Both the position numbers and the translations under genes were made by a program. Shown here piece after piece: positions 9,776 through 39,982 of a DNA stretch of 64,000 nucleotides. Under the pieces are notes generated by a model that saw nothing but the letters and a program-made list of their open reading frames with translations, made no database searches and had not been told where the DNA came from. Numbering within the stretch: position 1 is the first letter of the stretch; every line of letters begins with the position of its first letter. The DNA is from Cristatella mucedo (lineage: Eukaryota; Bryozoa; Phylactolaemata; Cristatellidae), in NCBI GenBank assembly GCA_009760855.2, contig WPIO01000073.1, positions 62,001 through 126,000 of the forward strand, read 5' to 3'.

Positions 9776-11465
9776 TACAGGGTGTGGGGGATCTGTTCGT
9801 CCAGGATGTGATGGCTGTGCTGAGAGGGTGAGGAAATGACTAGAGTCCCGTCTAGTAACTTCGCAGCAGTCAGCGGATATGATTTCTTTCATAAATAGCG
9901 CAGCAGCGGTACGATAAAGGTTAGCCTTGCAGGATGTCACTCTGCCCAGGAGAAGGGCGTGCAACGGGACCGTCGTGACCCCCAGCTCTGACGTCAGACT
10001 GACCCGGCACGTGGGACGCACGCGCACGCCGCACAGCCACAGCTTCCGCCAGCAGACACGCTGCTCGCGGCTGTTGTTCTAGGGGGGTCGCCGTTTTACT
10101 GACGATGACCGAGCGTCCGCGTTCATTAATTCAGTTCAGTTGCGTCTTAATCCATGCTGCAGCCTTCGCTTCATGGACGTCGTCGGCATATTTACGCAGA
10201 CCCACAAGGCCCGCCATGGCGTGGCTTCTTCATACCTAGCTGAATTGCTGTACCAGATTCAGACACTTCATTGGCCTCAGGTCCTAATGGACACTAACTT
10301 AGCTGTTTCGTTCTTTCGCTTGACGAGCATTGGCGACAGAAGCATCTTCTCGCCTCCTGCTGACGGTGGCTCATTCTTTCCTGGAGTCCCGAGCTGCTAC
10401 TTTCATACTACTCACTGCCCTCCTGACTCAGCTATGCTTCTCACTTTCTGTGTTGCACGAGATGGAGTCTGTTGGCTACCGAATGCGAACCGAAAGCCGC
10501 TTAGCCTGAGAGTGCGCTATAGAAAACTCTCACGCGTAGCACTCCACTTAGTCTCTGTGCAGTTACCGACGGAGATACATTACATTACATTGCCTTGCCT
10601 TCTAGTCAGAAGTGGCGAAGTGGTCTAGCTGTCGTAAGCACGTGGTCAGGTTTAGGAAATGATTTAGTGCTTGAAGCTGCAAGCCTAGATAAGGTGCAGC
10701 CCAGGCAACCGTGTTGCTCAACCGTTCTTCACCCGTGCCATGCTATGACGCGACAGCTCGCCTGAAGCGCCGCTTGCAAGTATCGGCCCAGCGGCTGCGA
10801 GCGGTCGGCAAGCTGTCGTCTGCACTTTGAGTGCGCCGACTCCTATTTTCTCCTACCCAAAGCAAGGCGGTCTTAGTGTGCAAATCGTGTCGTGCACGTG
10901 AAACACGGTGCGGCGGAGCAGCGTCCGGCCGTCGCGCTGGTCGCACAGTGAGAGCATTCACTGAAGCATTCTCTGAAGCGCAGTTGGTTAGTCTGATCCC
11001 GCAGGGCGCAACAAGAAGGCCTGAAGCGCCGACCGACGTGGGCGAGTGCTTCGCTATAGCCCGAGTCGGCCGTCGACGCACGAGACTTCGAGCCGAGTCG
11101 CGAAAGCCCCGGGCGTTCAGCAGTCGTCCGGCTAATGTCCATCCAAGTTTTGCCCACAGTCTAGCCGGTACGCGCGCGAGCTGCTGACCTAATGCCGCCG
11201 AGAAGCGGGCTGCCGCAACTGAGCGGCCTACTGGAAGCGGCACAGCCGCCTTTGGCGAGGTCTGCATTGTCAGTGACCGAGCTTCCGCCAGAGGGCCAGA
11301 TGGAAGGCCACAGTATTCTTAAACGTATTTAAATCCACCGTAGCCACTCGCACGTTCGCTCGCTCGCAGCTGAACTTCTGCCGCCAATGAACTGAAGAAC
11401 CCTGGACAATCTACTGCAGGCCTCTCTTTTGGCGCTTCGTCGAGAAACCTCGCCGTGCCGGCTTT
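9776..11465. repeat. Segment A: 1.7-kb CpG-rich repeat (second copy at 48.6 kb)
   Basis: Nearly colinear with 48575-50310. Shared blocks include the TAGCCTTGCAGGATGTCACT block near 9920, the ATTTACGCAGACCCACAAGG block near 10190, and the CTCGCAGCTGAACTTCTGCC block near 11370. It is rich in CpG and contains CRE-like TGACGTCAG. Open frames inside (10140-10628 and others) differ between copies more at first and second codon positions than at third positions, so they are probably not coding. There is no recognisable transposase, LTR or terminal repeat. It could be a non-autonomous element or a promoter-bearing segmental duplication. Confidence 0.75.
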
Positions 11466-12364
11466 GTAGCTGCACGGTGTTTTGCGAGCAGAGCAGGCGG
11501 CTCTGCCCACCACCCTCCGGAAGCTCGATGTGACTCTCGATGCAACCGGTGAGAGCGACAGCGACAGGCAGCGACCAGAGCGCGCGTCACCAGCGATTTG
11601 CTGACGCGAGTACTCGTCGAACGCTCGGGCTCGGTTCAAAGGGCTTATAAGTGATTGCTCGCCACGCTTGCGGCCATTGTTCATTCGCAGTGTGTTTCGA
11701 TCAGCAGAGAGCGACTAGCCAGTGCCTCGCTCTTCTCGCGGTCGAGAGCAGCTGCTGCAGCTTCGGCAGCCTCTGCGAGTGGTAATCAATAGTGTGCATC
11801 GTGGTCGAGGCCGCTGAGCTCCGGTCGCCTCCAAGATTTAGCGGCAATTTAGATGGCAAACAGTCGCTCCGATTGATGTATGCTGATTACTCGAAAGCGT
11901 CGCTTGGGTTGGACTGGTCGAGCATGCGCATCGTCTTCATCGAGTGTGACATCGACTCTGCGTCTAATCGTTCGCCGGCGAGCGGCTGCTGCAGCGGCGG
12001 TTCCCGGTCCAGTGTCAACAGGTCCCTGCACCACAGCTGTCACTTAGACGACACAGAAGCCGCAGCAGCAGCTGGCGAAGCAGCTCGATGAGATCGCACT
12101 AGCTGTCAGGCTGACTGAGCAGATGCTGACACTGTGCTCCCTATCCACCCCGACCGTAGCTGCCCTGCTGTGGGAGAGCAGAGGCAGTGGCGGAAGGTGA
12201 AGCCGAATGAACGGGCTCGGAAAAGTGGGCTCAAGGTTCTGTGTAGGCGAGGGACTGAGGGCTGGGTAGGGTATAGCTGCTGAGAAAGATGGCAGGTGGG
12301 ACGAGATAAGGCCAGACAGAGAGGGACCATTGCGAAAGAGGATACGTGTGATTAGAACAGGGAG
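11466..12364. other. CpG-rich stretch, no gene recognised
   Basis: GC-rich sequence between segment A and the first (GA)n tract. It has a weak TATA-like TTATAAG at 11645-11651 followed 20-40 bp later by candidate initiator sequence. Short open frames exist on both strands but none matches a family I know, and none is bounded by convincing splice sites. It may be a promoter-like region or part of the neighbouring repeats. Confidence 0.3.
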
Positions 12365-12367
12365 CGA

Positions 12368-12462
12368 GTGCGAGAGAGAGATAGAGATAGAGATAGAGAG
12401 AGAGAGGGAGAGGAAGAGAGAGAAAGAGAGAGAGAGAGGATGAGAGATAAAGAGAGAGAGAG

Positions 12463-12532
<70 letters not shown>

Positions 12533-12624
12533 AAGGTAAAGAGAGAGAGAGAGAGAGGAGAGATATGGGAGAGAGAGGAGAGAGAGAGAGAGGATGAGAG
12601 AGAGAGAGGATGAGAGAGAGAGAG

Positions 12625-12703
<79 letters not shown>

Positions 12704-12735
12704 AAGGGAGAGAGAGACAGATAGAGAGAGGAAAG
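12368..12735. repeat. (GA)n microsatellite tract
   Basis: About 370 bp of nearly pure GA/GAGAGG repeat at the head of module unit 1. Open frames across it (RERERE on one strand, SLSLSL on the other) are repeat artefacts. Confidence 0.95.
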
Positions 12736-12936
12736 ACTAGAGTGACGAGAACAGTGAACGAAGAGAATGTGGAGAAGTCCGTCGCTACTGAGCAGCTACT
12801 CAGGCAAGCATCCCGGCTCGGATGTTCGAGCTCTGAGCGAGGAGTGCTGGCCGAACGTGCTCTCGGTGCTCGATGCTATACGTTTTGGCTTCCGGCATGG
12901 ACACCGAACGGTTACCCAAAGGAGCGTCGTTGTGCT

Positions 12937-13113
12937 AAATAAATAAATAGCTGATTTAACAGTCTCTTTTGTTTATCGACAGAAGAGCCTTTACGGCTAT
13001 CACTGCCGTATGCAGTGGCAATAAAGGCTCGCCCACCACAAGATTCTAACCCACGACCTCGGGGAGGTTGTGAAAAGCAACCGCATTACCAAGTGTGCGA
13101 TCACGGCTCACCA
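12937..13113 (-). mobile_element. tRNA-derived SINE, minus orientation
   Basis: On the minus strand it reads as a tRNA-like head: GAGCCGTGATCGCACACTTGG, then an A-box-like TGGTAATGCGG, and a degenerate B box GGGTTAGAATC near 13050. After this comes an inverted repeat (GAGCCTTTA...TAAAGGCTC) and an A-rich AAATAAATAAATA end. Comparison with module unit 2, where the flanks are directly joined (around 16404), marks it as an insertion. Confidence 0.65.
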
Positions 13114-14689
13114 AGTTGATAGATGGACGGCCTCATCTGGAGTCAGCTTGGCCTTGGCTTGCTGCATCAGGTCACCGAGCGAGCTCGCGATTTCCTGTCC
13201 GGGTGGGGGGCAAAAACCACAACGTCTCTGCCGCTTCTAAAGCATGTGTCGTAACCAAAGCAGCTGCAGTTATTTAACCGCTTAAACGTTCAGCTACTGC
13301 ATGAGTCGTTTAACCGTACTTACTGAGGCATTTCGTGTCTTTGGATGCTCACTGACGTCAAGATTAGGCCCGAGCAGGCCTTTGTTGCTACTGGGGCCGG
13401 GATAAAAAAATGGGCTTTGACTCGGATGATTCGGCGATCCAATAAGAACTCGCTAAACGCAAGCAACTAGCAATCTATGACTACAGATCGGTGGCCCTTC
13501 CTGGTAGGACGGCGGATAGGTAAGGTGAAGGGAAGGTACGAAGATGGGAAGGCACTCAGTGAAAAGTATGATTTGGACACTCACGAATACGAATCGTTCA
13601 TGGTGCAGAGTACTGTCATCCTTGCGTTCGCCCAGTCTACTTACACAGCTGCAGGCTATCCTGTCATCGACGTCACGTGGGGGTGTCTTAACAATTCTGG
13701 AGGTTGACGCACTTCCACCATGAACACGAGGATATCGACAAGCTGAAGGGGGCGGGTTGGTGGTTGAAGCAGCTTGTAAGCGCGGTGATCGAGCGTAAAA
13801 CTAAATGGTGCTACTTGATGCATAAGTTCCTTTCTACGAAGCAGTCCCACTTTAAAGTTAAGGATTCGTAAGTCAGTGGAACTCGAGATGGGGCTCTAAG
13901 TGACACAATCACTCAAGGTATTAATAAATGGGTCGCTGGTGGCGTTATTAAAATGCTGCACTATTGTTCGGGTCATCGAATGTATTCTATTCAATCACTT
14001 TCCGGCCACCACTCTGCCTATTTGGTAAACATCAAATGGATAAGCCGCGACCGGCTGTTTGAGCTCGGTCCTTATTATTCACCCAAGCCGGTCTAACTAG
14101 TTTCGCCACGATCGCTCTGGGCTAGCGCGCCCAGTTTTCGAGCGCCACCGCTCTCCTCTTAGCCGATTCAGCTGCCGCGCATCAACAGCAGCAGCGGACG
14201 CAGCAGACTCAACGATGCGACGCTCGACGGCAGCAGCGGTGAGTGAGTGCACCTGATCGAGAGGCCACAGCGGCCGCTGCTCGCACGATGCCTGCTCTTC
14301 GTAAAGGGTTTGCCGCACTTCGGACCGAGCGTTTCTCTAGACGTTCCAGTCAGTTGCTGGCACTCGTTAGACCGCGAGAGCTTCATTACTTATGGCCGCC
14401 ACCATGGTGGTTTGCCTGCTGACCGCCGCCCAGAGGCTGCAGGCGAAGCGAGTGGCAGAGGACGATGCGACCGCGAAACCACCCTGACGGACGTCTGCAG
14501 CTCTGCTCGCCGGCAGTTGTCAGGAGGCGATACCCGAATCGCGTCTGCTTCTCAACCACAGTCCTCCCGCTGACGTTTGCTCCGATTTTTCGTTTCAATC
14601 GTTCCTGATCGTATGATCAGCAATAGAGAAAGGAAGACGAGAGAAAAGGGGCGAAATAGACCATCGAAGGTGAGCAAGGAAGAGCGACG

Positions 14690-14746
14690 CAGAGACAGAG
14701 AGAGATAGGAAGAGAGCGCGAGCGAGAGAGACAGAGAGAGAGAGAG

Positions 14747-14835
<89 letters not shown>

Positions 14836-14925
14836 AATGAGAGCGAGCGAGTGAGAGAGAGAATGAGACTGAGAGAGCGAGCGAGAGAGAGAGAGAGAGA
14901 GACAGAGAGAGAGACAGAGAGACAG

Positions 14926-14958
<33 letters not shown>
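14690..14958. repeat. (GA)n microsatellite tract
   Basis: Second GA tract of module unit 1, interrupted by GAGCGAGCGAG and GAATGAGA variants. It corresponds in position to the tract at 18660-18960 in unit 2. Confidence 0.95.
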
Positions 14959-14961
<3 letters not shown>

Positions 14962-15496
14962 GGCGAGAGAAAGCTCCGAAGGTGTTCTGAATTCAAAAGT
15001 CGAAGCATCTGCAGAAGCATTACCCAGCTCAATCTTCGTGCATTCGCGCTCTCCCTACCGTTCAGCGCCTGAGCAGCTCGCTACCCCTATCGCGCTGAAC
15101 AAATCCGGTCTTCCGTCGTTTGTGGTGAAAGGGCATTGCAGAAGCGGAAGGCGATGGCAGAGCGTGGACAGATGGAGATAGCAAGGGGACCGCCGATTTC
15201 GTTGCAACAGACATTTGTGATGGATACGCCGAACGAGCGCATTCATTGCCACTCCAGCATCCCATACGGGAGGGGCAAGCGAAGGCTGTGGATAGTTGAA
15301 GAGCCGGGCTAGTGGTAAGATTGCCGGGGTCGCAGGTCGTGGTCACCGGTCGCGTGCTGAGTTGGCTGTGAAGGCTCCGACTGCAATGAGGCTGATGGCT
15401 GCTCTGGAAAAGTACGGTAAAATGAGTCTTAGGCTGGCGTCTTACAGCTGGATGGTCGAGCTTGCTGATATTTTGGACATTGGTTATTTATCGAGC

Positions 15497-15655
15497 CGGT
15501 TTTAACAAGCGGTTAAAGTGCAAGCCTCGACCAAGATCTGGCTGAGGTCGTGGCTCGAGCCCGAGACGTATGTGAAGCGCCTGGATAGAGATTAAGTTCT
15601 CTTAGGGCGCTATACAAATGAATTATAATACTATTATAATAATAACGAGTTATAC
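15497..15655 (+). mobile_element. tRNA-derived SINE with L2-like tail
   Basis: The tRNA-like head has a degenerate A box near 15508-15520 (AAGCGGTTAAAGTGC) and a B-box-like block GTCGTGGCTCGAGCCC near 15550. It is followed by GAAGCGCCTGGATAGAGATTAAGTTCTC, the same 3' block as the L2-like LINEs, and an AT-rich end. It is absent from the matching position in module unit 2 (about 19905). Confidence 0.75.
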
Positions 15656-15770
15656 ATTTATCAACCTATGATTGGAGTGCTTTGAAGTAATACAACGAAT
15701 TCGGGCACGAGCCAGTCGGCCACTGTTCATTCTTTTCGAGTGCCTATCTCTAACTCAAGAGAGCTCTCTA

Positions 15771-16019
15771 CAGTGCATGCTGTCACCCGTCGGAGGCCGC
15801 TTTACCGCCAGCGAGTGGTCGCTATGGATGCAGCGTCGGCCTGGCCGCCGTGGCTTTCTCCTCCGCCCGCCTCCGTCACCGGGCGGCGGCCGGAAGGCAG
15901 GGAAGCTCGGAGGTCAGCACCAGTGACGTATTATTCCTTGCTGTGGGCGCTCGGGCGTGCTGGGCGGCGCGACGCAGAAGAAAGACGAGCGGCGAAACCC
16001 CCTACACATACTACCGCAT
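15771..16019. other. Spacer between the two tandem modules
   Basis: About 250 bp of GC-rich sequence between GAGTGCCTATCTCTAACTC, which ends unit 1, and the GA tract that begins unit 2. No gene or RNA recognised. Confidence 0.4.
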
Positions 16020-16029
16020 ATATGGAGAG

Positions 16030-16212
<183 letters not shown>

Positions 16213-16743
16213 CTAGTACAAAGAGTAGAGTGAACGGAAAGAATGAGGAGAAGTCCCTCGCTACTGAGCAGCTACTCAGGCAAGCAGCCCCGGCTCGGAC
16301 GTCCGAGCTTCGTGAGAGGAGTTGGCCTAACGTGCTCACGGTAAGTGACGTTCCAGGTTTTCCAGCACGGACACCCCACACTTACCCGAAGTAGCTTCGC
16401 TGTGCTGGATAGATGGACGGCCTCTGTTGGTGTCCGTGTGGCATTTGCTTTCTGCATCACAGCACCGAGCCAGCGCCCGCTTTCTCGTCGGATGGCTAAT
16501 CCACAACATTTCTGCCGCATCTAAAGCACGTGTCGTAACCAAAGCAGCTGCAGTTATTTGGCCGCTTAAACGTTCAGTTACTGTATGTGTCGTTTTACTG
16601 TGATTACGGAGGCATTTCGTGTCTTTGGCAGCTCACTGACGTCAAGATTATTCGGGAGCGAGCGTTAGATGCTTTGGGACCTTGATTAGAACGTGGGCCT
16701 TGACTCGAATGAGCCGACAATCCGATAGGAACTCGCTAAGCGA

Positions 16744-17207
16744 TCTACTCCCCCATCAGGCCAAGCATCGTACAACCCACTTTTCGGAATCCAACTGTTT
16801 ACCAATACCTCGTACAAAGCTTAACTACTTTGGATATCATGCATCTAGTTCGTACGCTCCAAAATCCAAAAACTAACTCCCGACTTGCGTGAGAACATCC
16901 CCTGACTTGACCACACTTAAAAAGAACTTAAAAACGCATCTATTTAGAACAGCATTTAGTGGGTCCCTGTGATTCGTCCTTCATGTGGTTATGGGTGCTG
17001 ACACTGTGCATGCTGCCACTAACTGTTGAATTACATGCTGAGCCAGTGCATGTCACCCCTAACCATGTTTTTCAGGTTGTTTTCAAGCATGATATTACTC
17101 ACCATTCAGTCGCGTTTCCCTTTGCAGAAATGTAAAGCGCCTAGAAAGAGATTGAGTTCTCTGGGATGCTTCATCAAGTGAGGTATTGTCATTAAACTAT
17201 TATTAAG
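16744..17207 (+). mobile_element. L2-like LINE fragment (3' end)
   Basis: It begins at CTACTCCCCCATCAGGCCAAGC (the LLPHQAKHRTT region of the ORF), continues through the C-terminal coding end and the 3' tail block AAGCGCCTAGAAAGAGATTG, and ends in ATTATT near 17205. Module unit 1 lacks it at the same site, which fixes both boundaries within a few bases. Confidence 0.85.
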
Positions 17208-18241
17208 TGTAAGCAACTAGCGATCCATGGCTACAGATCGGTGGTTCTTCCTGAATGGAAGGCGGATAGGTGAGGTAAAGGGAAGGTAGGCAGAGGGAAG
17301 GCATCCAGTGAAAGGTTTTTGAGTTTGACACTCGCTCGTACGGAGCGTTCATGGTGTGGAGTACTGTCATTCTAGTGTTCGCCCGGTCAACTTGCACAGC
17401 AGCAGGCTATCCTGTCATCGACGTCGCGTGGGCCCGCCTTAAAAAGTCTGAAGGTTGAAGCACTTCCACCGTGAACACGAGAATATCGACAAGCTGAAGG
17501 GGGCGAGGTTGGTGGTCGAAGCAGTTTGTAAGTACGGCGATCAAGTGTAAAACTAAATGGCACTACTTAATACATAAGTTCCTTTCAACGTAGCAGTCCC
17601 ACTTGAAAGTTAAGGATCCGTAAGTCGGTGGAACTCGAGATGGTGCTCTAAGTGGCGCAATCACTTCAGATAATAATAAATGAGTCGCTGGTGGCGTTAT
17701 TAAAGCGCTGCATTATTGTTCTGGTCATTGAATGTATTCTATTCAATCACTTTCCGGCCACCACTCGACCTTTCTGGTAAGCGCCAAATGGATCCAGCCG
17801 CGACCGGCTGTTTCAGCTCGCCCCGAATTATCCACCGCAGCCGGTCTAACTAGTTTAACACCGATAGCTCTGGGGTAGAGTGCCCAGTTTTCGAGCGCCT
17901 CGAAGTGCTCTCCTCGAAGTCGATTCAGTGACCACGCTTCGACAGCCGAGCGGAGCTCAGCGATGCGACCCAGAGGCTCAGCGGCAGCAGCAGCAGCGGT
18001 GAGTGAGTGCGCCTGATCGAGCGGCCACAGCGGCCGCTGCTCGCACGATGCGTGCTCTTCGTAAAAGATTTTGGACGGAGCGTTTCTCCACACGTGCCAG
18101 TCAATTGCCGGCGACTGCTAGAGCTTGGCAATGGCCGCAGTCGGGGTAGGCTGCTCACCACTACATACGCAGGCGAAGCGAGTGGCAGAGGACGATGCGA
18201 CCGAGAAAAGACGTTCTCACTTAACCAAGCTGCTAGCAGAG

Positions 18242-18466
18242 CTAATAATAATAATAATAATAATAATAATGCACTTGAAAAAGCGCCCCCAGAGAACTCA
18301 ATCTCCTTCTAGGAGCTTTACATTTGATGCAAAGGGAAACGTGATTGAATGGTAAGTAATATCCTGCTTGATAAACAACATGGATAGCATGGTTAGGGGT
18401 GACAGGCACAGGATCAACCAACACTTGGGTGCAGATAAGTGCATGCTCTGGTCGCGCAATACTTGT
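18242..18466 (-). mobile_element. L2-like LINE 3' end, minus
   Basis: It starts with nine AAT repeats (the 3' ATT tail in minus orientation), then the conserved tail block with AGAGAACTCAATCTCCTTCT, and extends about 150 bp into the 3' region. It is inserted in module unit 2; unit 1 has no counterpart near 14470. Confidence 0.8.
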
Positions 18467-18659
18467 TGCTTTAGAAACTACCCTGACGGCCGTCTTCGGC
18501 TCTGCTCGCCGGCTGGTCTCAGAAGAAGATAGGCAAATCCCGTGTGCATTGTAGCCACAGTCCTCGAGCTGTATATTCGCTCCGATCCTTCTTAGCTCCA
18601 ATCGTTCTCGATCTTAATATAAAGCCGCAGGAAAAAGAAGGCGATTGAGAAGAAGGTTA

Positions 18660-18692
18660 GTGAGGAAGAGAGAGAAAGAGAGAGAGAGATAT

Positions 18693-18735
<43 letters not shown>

Positions 18736-18822
18736 TAGAGGGAGAGAAAGAGAGAGAAAGAGAGAGATAGAGAGACAGAGAGAGAGAGAGTGAAAGAGAG
18801 AGAGAGAGAAAGAAAGAGAGAG

Positions 18823-18875
<53 letters not shown>

Positions 18876-18876
18876 T

Positions 18877-18961
<85 letters not shown>
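18660..18961. repeat. (GA)n microsatellite tract
   Basis: About 300 bp of GA repeat with scattered TAGAGA interruptions, the second tract of module unit 2. Long SLSLSL and RERERE frames here are artefacts. Confidence 0.95.
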
Positions 18962-18964
<3 letters not shown>

Positions 18965-20039
18965 GTGACACTCCATGAAAATGGAGCCAAGTGAGCCGAT
19001 TGCTCGACCAGAGCGAGTGAGAGGAGCAATGGGAAATGAGATTAAAGGTTGATGAGGCGCTTTGAATTCGAAAGTCGAAGCAACTGTAGAGGCATTACTC
19101 AGCTCCATCTCCGTGCATTCGGACTCTCGCCACCGTGCAGTGCCTGAGCAGCTTGCTACCCCAGGTGGCACTGAGCAAATCCGGTCTTCCATCGTTTGTG
19201 GTGAAGGCACCTTGGAGAAGCGGAGGGCGAGGGTAGAGAGTGGGCGGACGGAGGCTGATAGGAGACTGCCGATTCTGTCGCAGCAGACGTCTGCAATCAC
19301 TACATAGCAAGAGCACATCCATTTCGGCTTCAGCAGTGCCCCAGAGGAGGAGCTAGGGAAAGAAGTGGGTGGTCAGATGAAGAGCCAGGCCAATCAGAGG
19401 CGAATCCCGGGAGGGGCGGTGGCAGGGGTGGCTGCTGCCACCCTTTGGCCTAGTCAGTGGGGGCCGAATCTGACACCCAGTCGGGCGGCCGCGGCTGGCC
19501 CCTTGGTGCTTGCTTGGCCTGGCCATTTCGGCCAATTTTCGCTTGCTGCAGGCGCTGGGGTACGCCCTCAAACCCTCTCTCCAGGGGCTCCTCTGCACCA
19601 GACGTCCCATGTGACCGTCTTGCTCCAATCCTGCCTTCGCCTCAAGGGGCTAATAGGGATTTGACTGGGTCGCAGGCCAAGGTAATCTGTGGGGAGCCAA
19701 GCTGGCTCCGAGGCTCCGATTGTAACGACGTCGAAAGCAGCTCTGAAATAGTACGCCCCCCGGAAGGCAGTGCGCCACGGTCGTGGCCTGACATCGAGGA
19801 GCAGAAGCCCGCAACAATGGATAATTGCCGAAAAGTAGTCGTAGGCTGCCGTCTTACAGTTGGACGCTCGAGCTCACTGAGTTTTCGGACGCTGTTTATT
19901 TATCGCAATAACGCCGCTATATGTTGATCAAACGTATGGATGGGACGCTTTGGAGAATTGCAACGAATTCGAGCATTAGCCTGTTGGACGCCGGAACCCC
20001 AGTCTTTCCGAGTGCCTATCTCTAACTCGAATGCACCAC

Positions 20040-21267
20040 GGTTCGTGGACTTCAAATCTTGCTAGAAAGTTCCAGTCTGGCTTTAGAGCTAATCACTCCA
20101 CAGAGTCAGCATTGGTTAGGGTATACAACGACCTACTTAGGAATGCAGACATGGGTTGAGTTTCTCTGCTTGTACAGCTCGATCTTTCGGCAGCTTTTGA
20201 TACTATTGATCACAAAGTTCTTCTAGAGCGCCTCTCATCTCGCCTGGGCATCACTGGCACTGCTCTGCAATGGTTCAGGTCCTATCTCAGTGGCAGACTC
20301 CAGAGTATTGACATGAATGGACAAAGATCATCCGAGGTACCTCTGAAATATGGGGTACCTCAGGGCTCTGTGCTAGGTCCGGTTCTTTTCACGGTTTATA
20401 CTCTCCCTCTTGCTGATGTCATTGCCAAGCACAATCTAGGCTTTCACTTCTATGCGGATGACACTCACTTGTACCTTTGCTTTGATCCCTCCCAGCCTTC
20501 GAGCACCTCAAATTCTCTCAACTCACTTGCTGCATGTATTGATGACAACCGCACATGGACGGCTGCAAATATTCTAAAACTAAACGATGATTAAACTAAT
20601 TTACTAGTTATGGGCAAACCCAGTATGATTCACAAATTGGAAAGGCTGACGCTCAAAATTGGTTCTGCCAGCATAACTATTGTTGAATCAGCTCGAAATC
20701 TAGGTGTCATGCTCCAAAGTGACCTCTCGTTAGACGACCACATCAGCTCCACAGTCAAATCTGCCTACTTTCAGCTACATAACATAGTAACGGATTGACT
20801 TCAAAGTTTTGTCGCTTACTTTAAGGTCACTTCATTCTTTGGCTCCGGCATATCTCTCAGATCTACTCCCTCACCAGGCCAAGCATCGTACCACCCTCTT
20901 TTCGGAATCCACAGTCTACCAATACCTCGTACAAACCTCAAATCCTTTGGAGACCATGCATGTAGTTCGTATGCTCGCATAGCCTGGAACTCCCTCCCGA
21001 CTTGCGTCAGAACATCCCCTGACTTGACGACATTTAAAAAGAACTTAAAAACACACCTATTCAGAACAGCATTTAGTGGGTCCCTGTGATTCGTCCTTGA
21101 TGTGCTTATGCGTGCTGACACTGTGCATGCTGCCACTAATCACAATTGAGTGCTGACCCTGTGCGTGTCACCCCTAACCATGTTAGCAAATGTAAAGCGC
21201 ATAGAAAGAGATTTAGTTCTCTGAGGGCGATTTATCAAGTGCAGTATTATTAATATTATTATTATGA
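20040..21267 (+). mobile_element. L2-like LINE copy with FYADD motif, internally deleted
   Basis: Plus-strand copy that reaches further 5' than the others into the RT domain (block TCTGGCTTTAGAGCTAATCAC near 20074). FYADD is at about 20448-20462 with YGVPQGSVLGPVLF before it. Near 20786 the sequence jumps from CTACATAACATAG directly to TAACGGATTGACTTCAA, losing about 200 bp that copies at 4.3 and 44.4 kb retain. It ends with the common tail and ATT repeats at 21267. Confidence 0.9.
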
Positions 21268-21342
21268 ATTTCGTTGTACACGACATGTTACCGACACTCA
21301 TTCTCTCTCTAAGATCTTACGGGTTCATTGAGCTAGCGTAAA

Positions 21343-21415
21343 GGGGCGGGAACCGACATTGTAAAACCTCTGTTTAGGTATAAATGGCGAGCGTCAGAAG
21401 CAGCGCCTGTCAGGT
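21343..21415 (+). promoter_or_regulatory. Candidate TATA promoter upstream of the sodium pump gene
   Basis: A GC box GGGGCGG (21343-21349) and a TATA box TATAAA (21379-21384) lie 1.1 kb upstream of the first secure pump exon, in the same orientation and in GC-rich DNA. A start site would be expected around 21408-21415. A donor-like CAGGTAACC at 21411 and another near 21530 could end a 5' untranslated exon. There is no transcript evidence. Confidence 0.35.
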
Positions 21416-22030
21416 AACCCGCTAGCCGAAGCCGTGCACCGTTAGACGGCCGCCTCAAGGCTGACGAGCACGAGGGTGCGTGTGCAAACACTGGACGAGG
21501 TCGCCGAACCTGTGCCGTCGAACAACAAGTGAGCGTAGCCTGTGGGCCGCGCCCAACACGGTTGGCTGTCGCTTTGTTTGAGTGCCTGGTGACCATTGAG
21601 CGTGCCCAGAGACCGCTGAGCCGTTGGGTGACGCCTCTGCCGGCGGCCGCCGGTTCCAAACTGCCGCCGGCTGCTCCCGCGAACTCTTATAACCCGCCAT
21701 CTCCTCGTCAGTGGCCGAAACAGTGTCAGCAGCCGCTCGAACACCTTGCTGCGATACGGTGTTCGAGCGTGGCCCCTTCGGACTCACGTCTTACTGCTTA
21801 GCTAGTAGCTTTTAGCGATAAACGCTGTAGGTCTGAGGGCGATGTCCGATTGATTAAGTTGGGTTGCGGTCTCTTGTTTAGTTTGTGCAGTCGAACGAAA
21901 ATATTTACCGAAGAACGATTCATGGCCGTTGGCTCTTCAACTTCAATGATCGGATCAAATCGGGCTGATCTCGGCATGCCTGCAATGCACCGTGCACTCG
22001 GCAGCAGCCCAGCTCCTCCACTGGCGGCTA

Positions 22031-39982
<17,952 letters not shown>

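Larger units (their letters stand above)
12365..15770. repeat. Tandem module, unit 1 (with two GA tracts)
   Basis: First of two related units; the second is 16020-20035. Matching blocks include CGCTACTGAGCAGCTACTCA (12783 and 16258), GATAGATGGACGGCCTC (13118 and 16408), GGCCACAGCGGCCGCTGCTC (14262 and 18022), the FspI-like CGTTTGTGGTGAA block (15116 and 19192) and GAGTGCCTATCTCTAACTC (15738 and 20010). Unit 1 carries a SINE at about 12937-13113 and another at 15497-15655 that unit 2 lacks, so those insertions followed the duplication. Origin unknown; no transposase frame seen. Confidence 0.65.

Noticed and set aside
10140-10628. 162-codon open frame in segment A, with a 184-codon counterpart in segment B (48872-49426)
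   Set aside because: The two copies differ mostly by amino-acid-changing substitutions, there is no known domain, and the frame lies in a duplicated CpG-rich block. Probably chance opening in GC-rich sequence.
18592-19318. Long Ser/Leu-rich and Arg/Glu-rich frames over GA tracts (also at 12.4, 14.7, 16.1 and 37.5 kb)
   Set aside because: Pure translation of dinucleotide repeats in several frames; not genes.
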